Shown here one piece after another: positions 8,020 through 16,190 of a stretch of 49,468 bases of DNA; the first letter of the stretch is position 1, and every line of letters begins with the position of its first letter. Made by a program: the position numbers and the translations under genes. Source of the stretch: Hyphomonadaceae bacterium (GTDB lineage Bacteria; Pseudomonadota; Alphaproteobacteria; Caulobacterales; Hyphomonadaceae); contig JALEGE010000117.1 in the NCBI GenBank assembly GCA_022760335.1, positions 1-49,468 on the forward strand, given 5' to 3'. Below the pieces are notes generated by a model that was not told where the DNA came from, did not search any database, and saw only the letters and a program-made list of their open reading frames with translations.

Positions 8020-8847
8020 TCAGGCGTCGTTATCTTCCGCGCGCGCGAACGCCTTGGCCTGTTTCAGGCGCGTGCGCAGTTCAGGCATCAGGGCTTCGTT
8101 CGCGGCCAGGATAGAGCCGGTGCGCAAGACGTCGCCGCCATCGATTTCCTCGGCAAAACCGCCCGCCTCGCGCACCAGAACGATGCCGGCTGCGATGTCC
8201 CAGGATTTCAGGTCGCGCTCCCAGAAGCCGTCGAACCGGCCGGCGGCAACCCAGGCAAGATCCAGCGCTGCCGAGCCATAGCGGCGAATGCCGCCGGCGA
8301 CCGGTGTCAGCGCTGCCAGCTCACTCCAGAACTTCTCGTGCAGCGTTTCGGCTTTGCCAAGCCAGGGTGTTCCGGTCGCGATGACCGCTTCGCCGAGTTT
8401 GCGGCGTGCGGCGACGACAAGCTTGCGCTGGTCGAGCCAGCAACCGCGGCCTTTCTCGGCCCAGAAGATTTCATTCTTGGCGACATCATAGACCACGCCA
8501 GCAAACAATTGGCCCTCACGCATAAGCGCGATCGATACCGCATAATGCGGCTGGCCGTGCAAGAAATTCATCGTGCCATCAAGCGGGTCGATAATGAAGG
8601 TGTTGGACTTGTCCGTGCCTTCCACGACACCGGATTCTTCCATGATGAAGCCGTAACCCGGTCGCGCCTTGGAGAGGCTGTCATAGATGATCTGCTCGGC
8701 CTTGTGATCGGCATTGGAGACGAAATCGGCCGGGCCCTTCTTGGAGACCTGCAGATGCTCGACCTCGCCGAAATCGCGCGCCAGCGCACGGCCCGCGGCG
8801 CGCGCGGCATTGATCATCACGGTGCCAACGGCAGAAGGTTTGGACAT
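8020..8847 (-). CDS. suhB: Inositol monophosphatase family protein, SuhB-like
   Basis: 275 aa, the usual family length. Metal-binding and catalytic motifs are intact: MEESG (motif with the metal-binding Glu), IDPLDGTMNFLHG, and the C-terminal WERDLKSWDIAAGIVLVREAGG. The segment GSAALDLAWVAAGRFDGFWE is characteristic of SuhB/IMPase enzymes. It dephosphorylates inositol-1-phosphate in vitro; in E. coli SuhB also works in rRNA antitermination. It is the last gene of a minus-strand run that begins with efp and includes two small membrane proteins, 48 nt after the 39-aa gene. Placement of suhB close to efp recurs in alphaproteobacteria as I recall. Confidence 0.92.
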   Translation of the reverse strand: MSKPSAVGTVMINAARAAGRALARDFGEVEHLQVSKKGPADFVSNADHKAEQIIYDSLSKARPGYGFIMEESGVVEGTDKSNTFIIDPLDGTMNFLHGQPHYAVSIALMREGQLFAGVVYDVAKNEIFWAEKGRGCWLDQRKLVVAARRKLGEAVIATGTPWLGKAETLHEKFWSELAALTPVAGGIRRYGSAALDLAWVAAGRFDGFWERDLKSWDIAAGIVLVREAGGFAEEIDGGDVLRTGSILAANEALMPELRTRLKQAKAFARAEDNDA

Positions 8848-8895
8848 GGCTGTTCAGCGCTGGAATGGCGCTGCTCTCATCTGGGGCTGAAAGTT

Positions 8896-9015
8896 TCAGT
8901 TCTGGTCGTGCGGATTATGAGATTGCACGCGCCCTGCGACCCACATGGCTACGAAAACACCAATGATAAACATTGGCGCCATCAGAATGGATTGCAGAAT
9001 CGGATCAATTTCCAT
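8896..9015 (-). CDS. 39-aa small membrane protein coupled to the gene before it
   Basis: The frame from the ATG at 9015 encodes MEIDPILQSI, then a single hydrophobic helix (about residues 8-28, rich in Met, Ile, Val and Phe) and a polar tail ending SHNPHDQN. The start lies one base after the stop of the preceding 71-aa gene (TGA-C-ATG), and AAGAGA before it could serve as a ribosome site. Tight packing, a clean helix and a location between two conserved genes support translation. Function unknown; it may form a complex with the two-helix partner. Confidence 0.65.
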   Translation of the reverse strand: MEIDPILQSILMAPMFIIGVFVAMWVAGRVQSHNPHDQN

Positions 9016-9016
9016 G

Positions 9017-9232
9017 TCAGTCTCTTGGTTTCAGACCCAATATATAGAGCGCAACGAAGTGAATTGCTATGCCGGTCATGAAGGCTGCGACGCCGCCGAG
9101 AAAGCCCAGTTCTGTTTGATCCAGAAATGGACTGACCGCACCGCCTGCAACAAACAGCTTGGAAACAGTGTTCACAAGGTCTGCTGACAGCTTCAATTGG
9201 TCAGAAGTCAGCGGGAAAAACTTCTGAAACAT
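9017..9232 (-). CDS. 71-aa two-helix membrane protein overlapping the efp stop
   Basis: 71 aa with two predicted helices: one around LVNTVSKLFVAGGAVSPFL and one around GFLGGVAAFMTGIAIHFVALYIL. The ATG at 9232 shares one base with the efp stop (TGATG), a classic coupling arrangement, so it should be translated with efp. The next start follows one base after its stop. I do not recognise a family. The sequence is poorer in GC and Ala than neighbouring genes. It may be a small envelope protein with the 39-aa partner. Confidence 0.75.
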   Translation of the reverse strand: MFQKFFPLTSDQLKLSADLVNTVSKLFVAGGAVSPFLDQTELGFLGGVAAFMTGIAIHFVALYILGLKPRD

Positions 9233-9798
9233 CAATCACTGCGGCGCAAATAGGTCGAATCCGCTGTTTGCACGACGATCTTTTCACCGACGCCGACAAA
9301 GGGCGGGACCATGACACGCACGCCATTGTCGCAAGTCGCCGGCTTGAACGAGTTGGCCGCTGTCTGGCCTTTCACGACCGGCTCGGTTTCAACGATCTCC
9401 AGTATGACCTGCTCGGGCAGGGCCACGCCGATCGGGGTGGTTTCGTAAAATTCGATCTCGATCACCATGCCGTCCTGCAGGAAGGCGCCCTGGTCGCCGA
9501 GGAAGTCATGCTGCAGCTCGATCTGCTCAAAGCTTTCCTGGTCCATGAAGGTATAGGCCTCGCCAGTGTCGAACAGGAACTGGAAGGGTTTCTGCTCCAG
9601 GCGCACCTTTTCAACGGTCTCGTTGGCGCGGAACCGCTCGTTCAGCTTCGAGCCATTCATCAGGTTGCGCAGCTCGACCTGGTTGAAGGCGCCGCCCTTG
9701 CCGGGCTTGACCGCATTGGTCTTCATCGCGCGCCAGACGCTGCCCTGATGCTCAATCACATTCCCGGGCTTGATCTCGTTGCCATTGATCTTGGCCAT
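9232..9798 (-). CDS. efp: Translation elongation factor P
   Basis: 188 aa from the ATG at 9798, giving the canonical start [17 protein letters not shown]; an upstream extension of the frame is not conserved in type. EF-P relieves ribosome stalling at polyproline. K34 sits in the loop PGKGGAF, the position lysylated by EpmA (after EpmB) in many bacteria, so a lysine-type modification system is expected rather than arginine rhamnosylation. All three beta-barrel domains are present and the protein ends [10 protein letters not shown]. Its stop overlaps the start of a small membrane protein gene, so efp heads a cluster leading to suhB. Confidence 0.97.
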   Translation of the reverse strand: MAKINGNEIKPGNVIEHQGSVWRAMKTNAVKPGKGGAFNQVELRNLMNGSKLNERFRANETVEKVRLEQKPFQFLFDTGEAYTFMDQESFEQIELQHDFLGDQGAFLQDGMVIEIEFYETTPIGVALPEQVILEIVETEPVVKGQTAANSFKPATCDNGVRVMVPPFVGVGEKIVVQTADSTYLRRSD

Positions 9799-9918
9799 TT
9801 GCGTTCTCCGAAAGTATTGGCGCGGCGTAACCGGGGCTTGGCGAAGGGTCAAGCGGGCGGGTTTTTGCGCCTGTAGAAATCCAGTGTAAACAGCAAAGAA
9901 AATCAGTAGGTGGACGGA

Positions 9919-10419
9919 ATGGGAAACTGGCTTGAAAAATTCCTGAGCTTCGACCGGATGATGGGCGAAGATCTTGTTCGCAAAACCTATTATGTTGGAT
10001 TGGTTCTGATCGCAGGCTGGGTCGTCTTATCCCTGCTCCTGGCTCTGGTCTCGGTCTTCTCCAATTTCGGGCGGGCTTTGAGCCTGATTGTGACCACGCC
10101 CCTGCTGGCATTGTTCGCGCTGATGATCTGGCGCGTCATTGCCGAGCGGCTGATGCTGGATTGGCAGAACGGTGATACAAACTCTGAGGATGCGCAAGCC
10201 GATGAAGCGCCGATCCCGGGCGAGGTTGTGGGTGCGGCGGACGCTGAAGGCGATATCGTCGATGCGGAATTCGATGTTGCGGCGGAGGCCGGGACAACTG
10301 AAGACGACGCCGTTAAGGCTGAAGTCGTCGAGATCGAGGAAGATGAGGCGGAAGAAGTCTCGGAGGTGGAGTCCGAAGAGAATGACGCGCTTGAGGAAGA
10401 CGCTGAGACCCGGCCTTAG
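9919..10419 (+). CDS. DUF4282-like membrane protein with long acidic tail
   Basis: 166 aa from the ATG at 9919, which has AGGTGG upstream; a GTG at 9910 is possible. Residues 8-70 resemble DUF4282: a short amphipathic start ([11 protein letters not shown]) and two membrane helices (around [20 protein letters not shown] and [16 protein letters not shown]). The remaining 85 residues are almost entirely acidic and small (repeated Glu, Asp, Ala, Val), presumably an unstructured cytoplasmic tail. Function unknown. Its stop codon overlaps the stop of the convergent thiE (TTAG, 10416-10419). It is divergent from efp. Confidence 0.75.
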   Translation: MGNWLEKFLSFDRMMGEDLVRKTYYVGLVLIAGWVVLSLLLALVSVFSNFGRALSLIVTTPLLALFALMIWRVIAERLMLDWQNGDTNSEDAQADEAPIPGEVVGAADAEGDIVDAEFDVAAEAGTTEDDAVKAEVVEIEEDEAEEVSEVESEENDALEEDAETRP

Positions 10420-11078
10420 TCTCCTGCCCGGGCAAGCTCATCGAACAGGGCATTGAAGCCTGCAATGGCCGCGGCAGGTCCGCAGTCTGCATCCCAAATG
10501 CCGGAGCTTACAGCGAGGAAATCGGCTCCCGCGGCAATCAGAGGGCGGGCATTTTCCAGTGTGATGCCGCCAATCGCCACGCAGGGCAGTTCCGTCATGG
10601 CCTGCCAGTTTGAAAGCAGATCCGGGCTGGCTGGTGTGGTCTCAGCCTTGGTTTTTGTGGGATAAAAGGCACCGAAGGCGACATAGTCCGCGCCTGCCTC
10701 GCCCGCCTCCATGGCGGCATGATAGGAGTCTTTCGCCGAGGCGCCGACAATCGCATCCGGGCCGAGCAGTTTGCGTGCTTCGCTCACCGACATATCCGTC
10801 GGGCCAAGATGAACGCCATCCGCGCCCAGCTCCAATGCCAGGGCCGGGCTGTCATTGATCACCAGCGCCACGCCGGCCTCCTGCACCGGACGAAGCACAG
10901 TTTCGGCGAGCTTGCGCGTGGCGGCCTGGTCAATCTCGCCGACCTCATCCTTCAGGCGCAGCTGCAGGCAGGCCACATCGCCGGCCGCCAGTGCGGACAT
11001 CAATACGTCCCCAAATGCGGCGACGTCACCAATCTTTGGTGGTGTGATGAGATAAAGGCGGCAGCGATTTTCTGTCAT
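10416..11078 (-). CDS. thiE: Thiamine-phosphate synthase
   Basis: 220 aa TIM-barrel enzyme joining the thiazole and pyrimidine phosphates to make thiamine phosphate. Motifs seen are LQLRLKD near residue 40, [25 protein letters not shown] in the centre, [33 protein letters not shown], and [29 protein letters not shown] at the C-terminal phosphate site. Length fits the family. No other thiamine gene is visible and no TPP riboswitch was recognised upstream. It starts 9 nt after the DUF1272 gene and is probably in one transcript with it. Confidence 0.92.
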   Translation of the reverse strand: MTENRCRLYLITPPKIGDVAAFGDVLMSALAAGDVACLQLRLKDEVGEIDQAATRKLAETVLRPVQEAGVALVINDSPALALELGADGVHLGPTDMSVSEARKLLGPDAIVGASAKDSYHAAMEAGEAGADYVAFGAFYPTKTKAETTPASPDLLSNWQAMTELPCVAIGGITLENARPLIAAGADFLAVSSGIWDADCGPAAAIAGFNALFDELARAGD

Positions 11079-11087
11079 GAAAGCGGC

Positions 11088-11327
11088 TTAAACGCAGCCG
11101 GTCTGCTTCACAATCCGCTTGGTCGATGCGGGGAATTTCGCCAGCGCCGTGCCTGTGCGGGTCGGGCGCGGCACAAGCCCGCCACCGCAATTTGGGCAGG
11201 CGCCATTCAGAACATCCTGTGTGCATGGCGCGCAGAAGGTGCACTCGAAGGAACAGATCATCGCGCCATCCTCGCTGGCCGGCAGGTCGCGGTCACAGCA
11301 TTCGCAGGATGGGCGCATTTCGAGCAT
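11088..11327 (-). CDS. DUF1272 family cysteine-rich protein
   Basis: 79 aa. It starts MLEMRPSCECCDRDLP and continues with ICSFECTFCAPC and CPNCGGGLVPRP, the DUF1272 pattern of paired cysteines, most likely a zinc-binding domain. Function of the family is unknown. Located upstream of thiE on the same strand with a 9-nt gap. Confidence 0.88.
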   Translation of the reverse strand: MLEMRPSCECCDRDLPASEDGAMICSFECTFCAPCTQDVLNGACPNCGGGLVPRPTRTGTALAKFPASTKRIVKQTGCV

Positions 11328-11376
11328 GAGCGGAGCATAGTCCGAACTGGCCGGAAAGTCATTGGGCCAGCTTCTT

Positions 11377-11400
11377 AAAAAAGGGGCGCCGAAGCGCCCC
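11377..11400 (-). terminator. Intrinsic terminator of the aldolase gene
   Basis: On the minus strand, GGGGCGC and GCGCCCC pair (11383-11389 with 11394-11400) around a TTCG loop and are followed by six Ts. It lies 27 nt past the fda stop. Confidence 0.9.
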
Positions 11401-11426
11401 TTGTCGTTGGTTGATGCGCTGTTCCG

Positions 11427-12335
11427 TCAGGCCTTCGAGCAGGCATAGATCTTGTCGATGGCCCCGGCGAGCATGGCGTCGAACTCGGCATCCGATTGCT
11501 GGGCCGAGAGACCTTCGGAGAGGGCGCGCGAGAAGCTTGCGATCATGCCGTCATTCTCAGCGAGCTTGGCGCAGGCCTCCTCGCGCGAATACCCGCCCGA
11601 CAGGGCCACGACGCGCATCACGCGCGGATGGTCGACCAGGGGCTTGTACTGGTTCGGCTTGGTCGGGATGGAGAGCTTTAGCATCACCTGCTTGCTCTCA
11701 TCCATGGCGTCGAGATGCTTCAGGATCTCATCGCGCACCATGTCCTCCGCCTCGGCCTTGTCGGCGATCTTGATGTTCACTTCCGGCTCCAGGATCGGCA
11801 TCAGACCGTGCGACAGGATCTGCTCGCCGGCTGCAAACTGCTGGGCGATGATCGCGGCAATGCCTTCGGCGTTCGCGGCATTGATGTTGGAGCGCATCTT
11901 GGTGCCGAAAATGCCCTTGGAGACGGCCCGCGCGCACAGCGCGTCAAGTTCCGGCATCGGCTTCATCAGCTGAACGCCGTTTTCCTCGTCGGCAAGGCCC
12001 TTGTCGACTTTCAGGAATGGGACAACGCCGCATTCTTCCCAGAGATATGTCGCCGTCGGCACACCGTCGATCTCGCCATCCATGGTGCGCTCGAACAGGA
12101 TCGCGCCCATCACCTTCTCCCCGGTGAAGGCGGGCGACTTGATGATCCGCGCGCGCATCTCGTGGATCAGGCCGAACATTTCCTCATCGCCCGAATAGGC
12201 GTCTTCCTCGATGCCATAAAGGCGCAGGGCCTTGGGCGTGGAACCGCCGGACTGGTCGAGCGCGGCGATGAAGCCATCCTTTTCCGCGGCCTGCTTGGTC
12301 ATCTCGGCCTGTTTGGTCGTTTCAAGTTGGGTCAT
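11427..12335 (-). CDS. fda: Class I fructose-bisphosphate aldolase
   Basis: 302 aa, bacterial class I type (about 295 aa usual). It catalyses reversible cleavage of fructose-1,6-bisphosphate to the two triose phosphates through a Schiff-base lysine. Motifs are [17 protein letters not shown] near the start, [18 protein letters not shown] and [11 protein letters not shown], the last carrying the likely Schiff-base Lys. Alternative starts 12 residues in are possible, but the first ATG has AGAGAG before it. Last gene of the tkt-gap-pgk-fda block. A LacI/GntR-like palindrome lies about 110 nt upstream, and a terminator follows. Confidence 0.95.
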   Translation of the reverse strand: MTQLETTKQAEMTKQAAEKDGFIAALDQSGGSTPKALRLYGIEEDAYSGDEEMFGLIHEMRARIIKSPAFTGEKVMGAILFERTMDGEIDGVPTATYLWEECGVVPFLKVDKGLADEENGVQLMKPMPELDALCARAVSKGIFGTKMRSNINAANAEGIAAIIAQQFAAGEQILSHGLMPILEPEVNIKIADKAEAEDMVRDEILKHLDAMDESKQVMLKLSIPTKPNQYKPLVDHPRVMRVVALSGGYSREEACAKLAENDGMIASFSRALSEGLSAQQSDAEFDAMLAGAIDKIYACSKA

Positions 12336-12444
12336 AACTACTCTCTATCCCCTGGGAGGTTGGTGGTGTGAGCGAGGTGCGGGCATGACAAGGCACCGTT
12401 CGCGATCTGCGCGAGCGCCGTCTGCCGGAATCTGTTTTGGGTTG

Positions 12445-12460
12445 ATGTTATCGCTAACTT
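12445..12460. promoter_or_regulatory. Candidate LacI/GntR-type operator upstream of fda
   Basis: ATGTTATCGCTAACTT matches the palindromic LacI-family form ATGTTA-n-CG-n-TAACAT at all but one arm position. It lies in the 187-nt space between pgk and fda, about 110 nt before the fda start, consistent with sugar-responsive control. This rests on pattern similarity; no regulator gene is in the window. Confidence 0.35.
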
Positions 12461-12522
12461 TGATCCCCGGGCCGCCAGTGTTCCAAGCCTGTCTTGAAAC
12501 GCTCTGGCGGATTTGATCATGG

Positions 12523-13719
12523 CTAGCCTTTCAGAGCCTCGACGCCGGGCAGCGCCTTGCCCTCCATCCATTCAAGAAACGCGCCGCCCGCGGTGCTGAC
12601 AAAGGTGAAATCCCCAGCAGCGCCAGCGTGGTTCAGCGCGGCCACCGTGTCGCCGCCGCCCGCCACGGCGGTCAGCGTGCCAGCCTTGGCTTTCGCGCCA
12701 GCCGCAAGGGCCGCAGCCACGGTCGCCGCATCGAATGGCGTGATCTCGAAGGCGCCGAGCGGGCCGTTCCAGACCAGCGTCTTGGCCTTGTCCAGCGCGG
12801 CCTCAACAGCCGCCACGGTTTGCGGCCCGGCATCAAGGATCATTTCATTGTCTTCGACGTCATCCAGCCCGCAGGTTCTGTTCGGCGCATTGGCGGCGAA
12901 TTCCTTGGCGACCACGACGTCCACCGGCAGGATGATCTCGCAGCCGGCCGCCGCGGCATTGGCCTCGATCTCTTTCGCAGTGCCTGCCAGATCATGTTCG
13001 CAGAGCGAGGCGCCGACACTGTAGCCGCGCGCGGCAAGGAAGGTGTTCGCCATGCCGCCGCCGATCGCCAGCATGTCCACTTTCGAGACGAGATTTTTCA
13101 GAAGGTCGATCTTGGAGGAGACCTTCGCGCCGCCGACCACGGCGAGGACAGGACGCTGCGGCGTGCCGAGTGCGGCGTCGAGCGCAGAAAGCTCGCGCTC
13201 CATGGACTTGCCGGCATAGGCGGGCAGGAGCTGGGCGAGGCCGACTGTGGAGACATGCGCGCGGTGTGCTGCGGAGAAGGCGTCGTTGATATAGATGTCG
13301 CCCAGCGCAGCGACCTCTTCGGCCAGCGCCGGATCGTTCTGTTCCTCGCCAGCATAATAGCGGGTGTTTTCCAGCAGGATGACACCGGCCGGGGGCAGGG
13401 CGGCGATCTCTTCGGCCACGGCCGGGCCCTTGCAATCGGCGGCGAAGGCGACCGGGCTGCCGAGCACTTTCTCGAAGGCGTGGGCGACGGGGGCGAGGCT
13501 CATCTCCGGCTTGCGCTCGCCCTTGGGACGGCCGAAATGCGCCAGCAGCGCGACCTTGGCGCCCTGTGTGCGCAGCGTGTTGACCGTCTCCAGCGCGGCG
13601 GTGAGACGGGTGTCGTCGGTCACCTTGCCACCATCCATGGGCACATTGAAATCGACGCGGACCAGGGCAACCTTGCCCGTCAGGTCGCCAGCGCTTTCGA
13701 TGGTCTTGAAATCACTCAT
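12523..13719 (-). CDS. pgk: Phosphoglycerate kinase
   Basis: 398 aa from the ATG at 13719, five bases after the methyltransferase stop. The frame is open for 73 codons further upstream but only as an overlap of the methyltransferase gene. Motifs include [18 protein letters not shown] for 3-phosphoglycerate binding, [27 protein letters not shown] and the C-terminal [15 protein letters not shown] for ATP binding. It transfers phosphate between 1,3-bisphosphoglycerate and ADP in glycolysis and gluconeogenesis. Likely transcribed with the methyltransferase and possibly gap. Confidence 0.97.
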   Translation of the reverse strand: MSDFKTIESAGDLTGKVALVRVDFNVPMDGGKVTDDTRLTAALETVNTLRTQGAKVALLAHFGRPKGERKPEMSLAPVAHAFEKVLGSPVAFAADCKGPAVAEEIAALPPAGVILLENTRYYAGEEQNDPALAEEVAALGDIYINDAFSAAHRAHVSTVGLAQLLPAYAGKSMERELSALDAALGTPQRPVLAVVGGAKVSSKIDLLKNLVSKVDMLAIGGGMANTFLAARGYSVGASLCEHDLAGTAKEIEANAAAAGCEIILPVDVVVAKEFAANAPNRTCGLDDVEDNEMILDAGPQTVAAVEAALDKAKTLVWNGPLGAFEITPFDAATVAAALAAGAKAKAGTLTAVAGGGDTVAALNHAGAAGDFTFVSTAGGAFLEWMEGKALPGVEALKG

Positions 13720-13724
13720 CAGAG

Positions 13725-14354
13725 CTACTCCGGTTTGCGGTAGACCGCGCGCAGCAGTGCGGCGGGGCCAGTATGGTAGGGGCCTTCGGTGAGGTGCTCG
13801 ACCCCGGTCCAGAAGGCGTAAGGGGTGGCAGCGCTGAAATCCGCGCGAAGTTCGTCGGGTGTGGGCATCATCAGCGGATCGGGTGGGCCGCCGGACTTGT
13901 GAGTCTTCTGGAACTCGGCCTGCTCGCGCGTAAAGCATTCCAGGAAGATCAGCCCGCCGGGCTTCAGCGCTTCGACCATCTTCCCATGAAGCACTGGGCG
14001 TAGGGACGGTGGCAGGTGGAAAAACATCGCGGCGATAACGTCAATCTCGCCCTCGGGCCAGTCCCACTCGGCGAGATCGGCCTGTTTGGTGTTGACGGTC
14101 ACGCCGCGCGAAGCTGCCAAGGCCTCAGCGCGCTGCAGGCCGACAGATGAAAGATCCAGCGCCAGGACATCCAATCCGCATTCGGCCAGATACACCGCAT
14201 CGCGCCCTTGCCCGGCACCAGGCACCAGCGCGCGTCCGCTGGCGGGAAAAAGGTCGCGAAAGCCAATGAGCAGGCGGCTGGCCCGGTCGCCATAGACCAG
14301 ATCCGCCTCGCCGAAACGCGCATCCCAGAATTCTGCGGGGATGGGCTCGCTCAT
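13725..14354 (-). CDS. SAM-dependent methyltransferase, thiopurine methyltransferase/TehB-like
   Basis: 209 aa class I methyltransferase. It begins [22 protein letters not shown] and carries the SAM motif [27 protein letters not shown]; motif IV is [12 protein letters not shown]. This is the pattern of the TPMT/TehB-like group that modifies small molecules, often metalloids or thiols; the substrate here is unknown. It sits between gap (36 nt) and pgk (5 nt), so it is embedded in the triose-phosphate operon without an obvious metabolic link. Confidence 0.85.
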   Translation of the reverse strand: MSEPIPAEFWDARFGEADLVYGDRASRLLIGFRDLFPASGRALVPGAGQGRDAVYLAECGLDVLALDLSSVGLQRAEALAASRGVTVNTKQADLAEWDWPEGEIDVIAAMFFHLPPSLRPVLHGKMVEALKPGGLIFLECFTREQAEFQKTHKSGGPPDPLMMPTPDELRADFSAATPYAFWTGVEHLTEGPYHTGPAALLRAVYRKPE

Positions 14355-14390
14355 CCTGTCTCCTGCGCCGTGACCTCTCCTCTGCCTGGC

Positions 14391-15398
14391 CTAGAGCAGA
14401 CTTCCCAGATGCACCGCCGTGTCGGACATCCGCGTGGCGAAGCCCCATTCATTGTCATACCAGCTCAGCACACGGACGAGCGTTCCGTCCGTGACCTGTG
14501 TTTGCGGCAGGGCGAAGGTCGAGCTGGCCGGGTTGTGGTTGAAGTCGGCGGAGACAAGTGGTGCGTCGGTATAGGCCAGCACGCCCTTCATCGGACCATC
14601 GGCGGCGGCGATGATGGCGGCATTGATTTCCTCGACCGTGGTGGCCTTGCCGGCATCGAAGACGAGGTCGATCATGGACACGTTCGGGGTCGGCACGCGC
14701 ACGGCCGAACCGTCGAGCTTGCCAGCCAGTTCCGGCAGTACGAGGCCAACAGCCTTGGCCGCGCCAGTGGAGGTCGGGATCATGGAATTGGCGGCGGCGC
14801 GGGCGCGGTAAAGATCCTTGTGCATACGGTCCAGCGTTGGCTGGTCGCCGGTATAGGCATGCACGGTGGTCATGTAGCCGCGGACAATGCCGACAGCGTC
14901 GTTCAGGGCCTTGGCGACCGGCGAGAGGCAGTTGGTGGTGCACGAAGCATTCGAGACGACCATGTCATCTTTGGTCAGCGAGCTGTGGTTCACGCCGTAG
15001 ACGATGGTCTTGTCGGCGCCCTTGGCCGGGGCTGAGACCAGGACGCGCTTGGCGCCGGCCTCAAGATGCATGGAGGCCTTTTCCTTGTCGGCGAAGATGC
15101 CAGTGCATTCCATCGCGATATCGACGCCCATCTCACTGTGGGGCAGCTCCTTGGGATCGCGGATGGCGGTGCACTTGAAGCTGCGCGAGCCGGCGATGAT
15201 CGTATCGCCTTCCACCTTCACCTCGACGGGGAGCTTTCCGTGTACGGAATCGTATTGCAGGAGGTGGGCATTGGTTTCGATCGGACCCAGATCATTGATC
15301 GAGACCACTTCGATATCGCTGCGGTCATGCTCGATGATCGAGCGGAGGACGAGGCGGCCAATCCGGCCAAATCCATTGATAGCAACACGAACGGCCAT
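14391..15398 (-). CDS. gap: Glyceraldehyde-3-phosphate dehydrogenase, type I
   Basis: 335 aa. NAD-binding GFGRIGRLVLRS at 9-20 and the acidic residue D36 in SINDLG favour NAD over NADP. The catalytic cysteine is C153 in NASCTTNC, and the His of TVHAYTGDQ is present. The conserved end SWYDNEWGFATRM is intact. It oxidises glyceraldehyde-3-phosphate to 1,3-bisphosphoglycerate, feeding pgk further along the same strand. The 149-nt space before it, after the LysE gene, is where its promoter should lie; I saw no clear consensus there. Confidence 0.97.
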   Translation of the reverse strand: MAVRVAINGFGRIGRLVLRSIIEHDRSDIEVVSINDLGPIETNAHLLQYDSVHGKLPVEVKVEGDTIIAGSRSFKCTAIRDPKELPHSEMGVDIAMECTGIFADKEKASMHLEAGAKRVLVSAPAKGADKTIVYGVNHSSLTKDDMVVSNASCTTNCLSPVAKALNDAVGIVRGYMTTVHAYTGDQPTLDRMHKDLYRARAAANSMIPTSTGAAKAVGLVLPELAGKLDGSAVRVPTPNVSMIDLVFDAGKATTVEEINAAIIAAADGPMKGVLAYTDAPLVSADFNHNPASSTFALPQTQVTDGTLVRVLSWYDNEWGFATRMSDTAVHLGSLL

Positions 15399-15547
15399 GA
15401 TGTTCCCTCACGTCTGGCATCTTCAAATATCGAAGCAGGGTCTAAACTCCGATGGCCCGTTCGTCCAGCCATGGCGGCGGACAGATGCGCGCGGTTTTCC
15501 CCATCTGGCGGGTTGTTAAGCAAAACCGCGTCGTGCCTAACGCGATG

Positions 15548-16183
15548 TTAGCGTGCAACATGCCAGACGAACCAGGCTGCGACCGCGAGAAGGGCGAGGG
15601 AGAGCATGCGTCGGAGGAGGCGGTTTTGGCCCGGATCGGCGAGGATCGGGCGCAGGCTGGAGGCGGTCAGGACAATGAGCAGGTGTATGCCGGTTGCAAT
15701 GGCAACATAGAGGCTGGTCAACAGTGTCGTCTGCGGTATAACGGGCGCGGTTTCGGCCATGAAACCGGGCAGGACCGCGACATAAAAGACCGCGGCTTTC
15801 GGGTTGAGCAGGTTGACGATCAGCCCGCGCCGGAAGTCCGCCCCCAGCGAGGTTGCCTCGCCAATCCTGGCCGGGGAGCTTTCCCCCGCCTCGCGCCAAC
15901 CCTCCCAGGCAAGGTAGCAGAGATAGGCCGCTCCGCCCCAGCGCAAGATTTCATAGAGCAGGGGCGAAGTGGAGAGGAAGGCGGCAAGTCCGGCTGCGGC
16001 GGCTAGGCCAACCAGTGCCAGGCCAAGTGCGACGCCAGCGACAACGGCAAAGCCGTGCCGGCGGCCCTGATCCAGGCTGACAATCGCCAGATAGGCCATG
16101 TTCGGCCCGGGCGTGAGTTCGATGGCGATGCAGGTCAGCACGAAACCGGCAAGGGCATCGAGGGTCAGGCCTGCAAGCGCCAT
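15548..16183 (-). CDS. LysE/RhtB family amino-acid exporter
   Basis: 211 aa with six hydrophobic helices. The family signature ELTPGPNMAYLAIVSLDQGRR lies in the first loop, followed by GVALGLALVGLAAAAGL and the conserved NLLNPKAAVFYVAVLPGF in the centre. LysE/RhtB proteins export amino acids or homoserine lactone-like compounds by proton exchange; the substrate is not readable. It starts 7 nt after the tkt stop and is probably co-transcribed with it. Confidence 0.9.
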   Translation of the reverse strand: MALAGLTLDALAGFVLTCIAIELTPGPNMAYLAIVSLDQGRRHGFAVVAGVALGLALVGLAAAAGLAAFLSTSPLLYEILRWGGAAYLCYLAWEGWREAGESSPARIGEATSLGADFRRGLIVNLLNPKAAVFYVAVLPGFMAETAPVIPQTTLLTSLYVAIATGIHLLIVLTASSLRPILADPGQNRLLRRMLSLALLAVAAWFVWHVAR

Positions 16184-16190
16184 GCGGGCG

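Noticed and set aside
7609-9081. A 490-codon plus-strand frame opposite the acyltransferase and suhB genes
   Set aside because: It is antisense to two clear conserved genes. Long antisense frames are expected at this GC content.
15537-15551. CTAAC-GCGAT-GTTAG inverted repeat before gap as a second LacI-type site
   Set aside because: The arms face the opposite way to the site at 12445 and it overlaps the exporter stop codon. Chance cannot be excluded.
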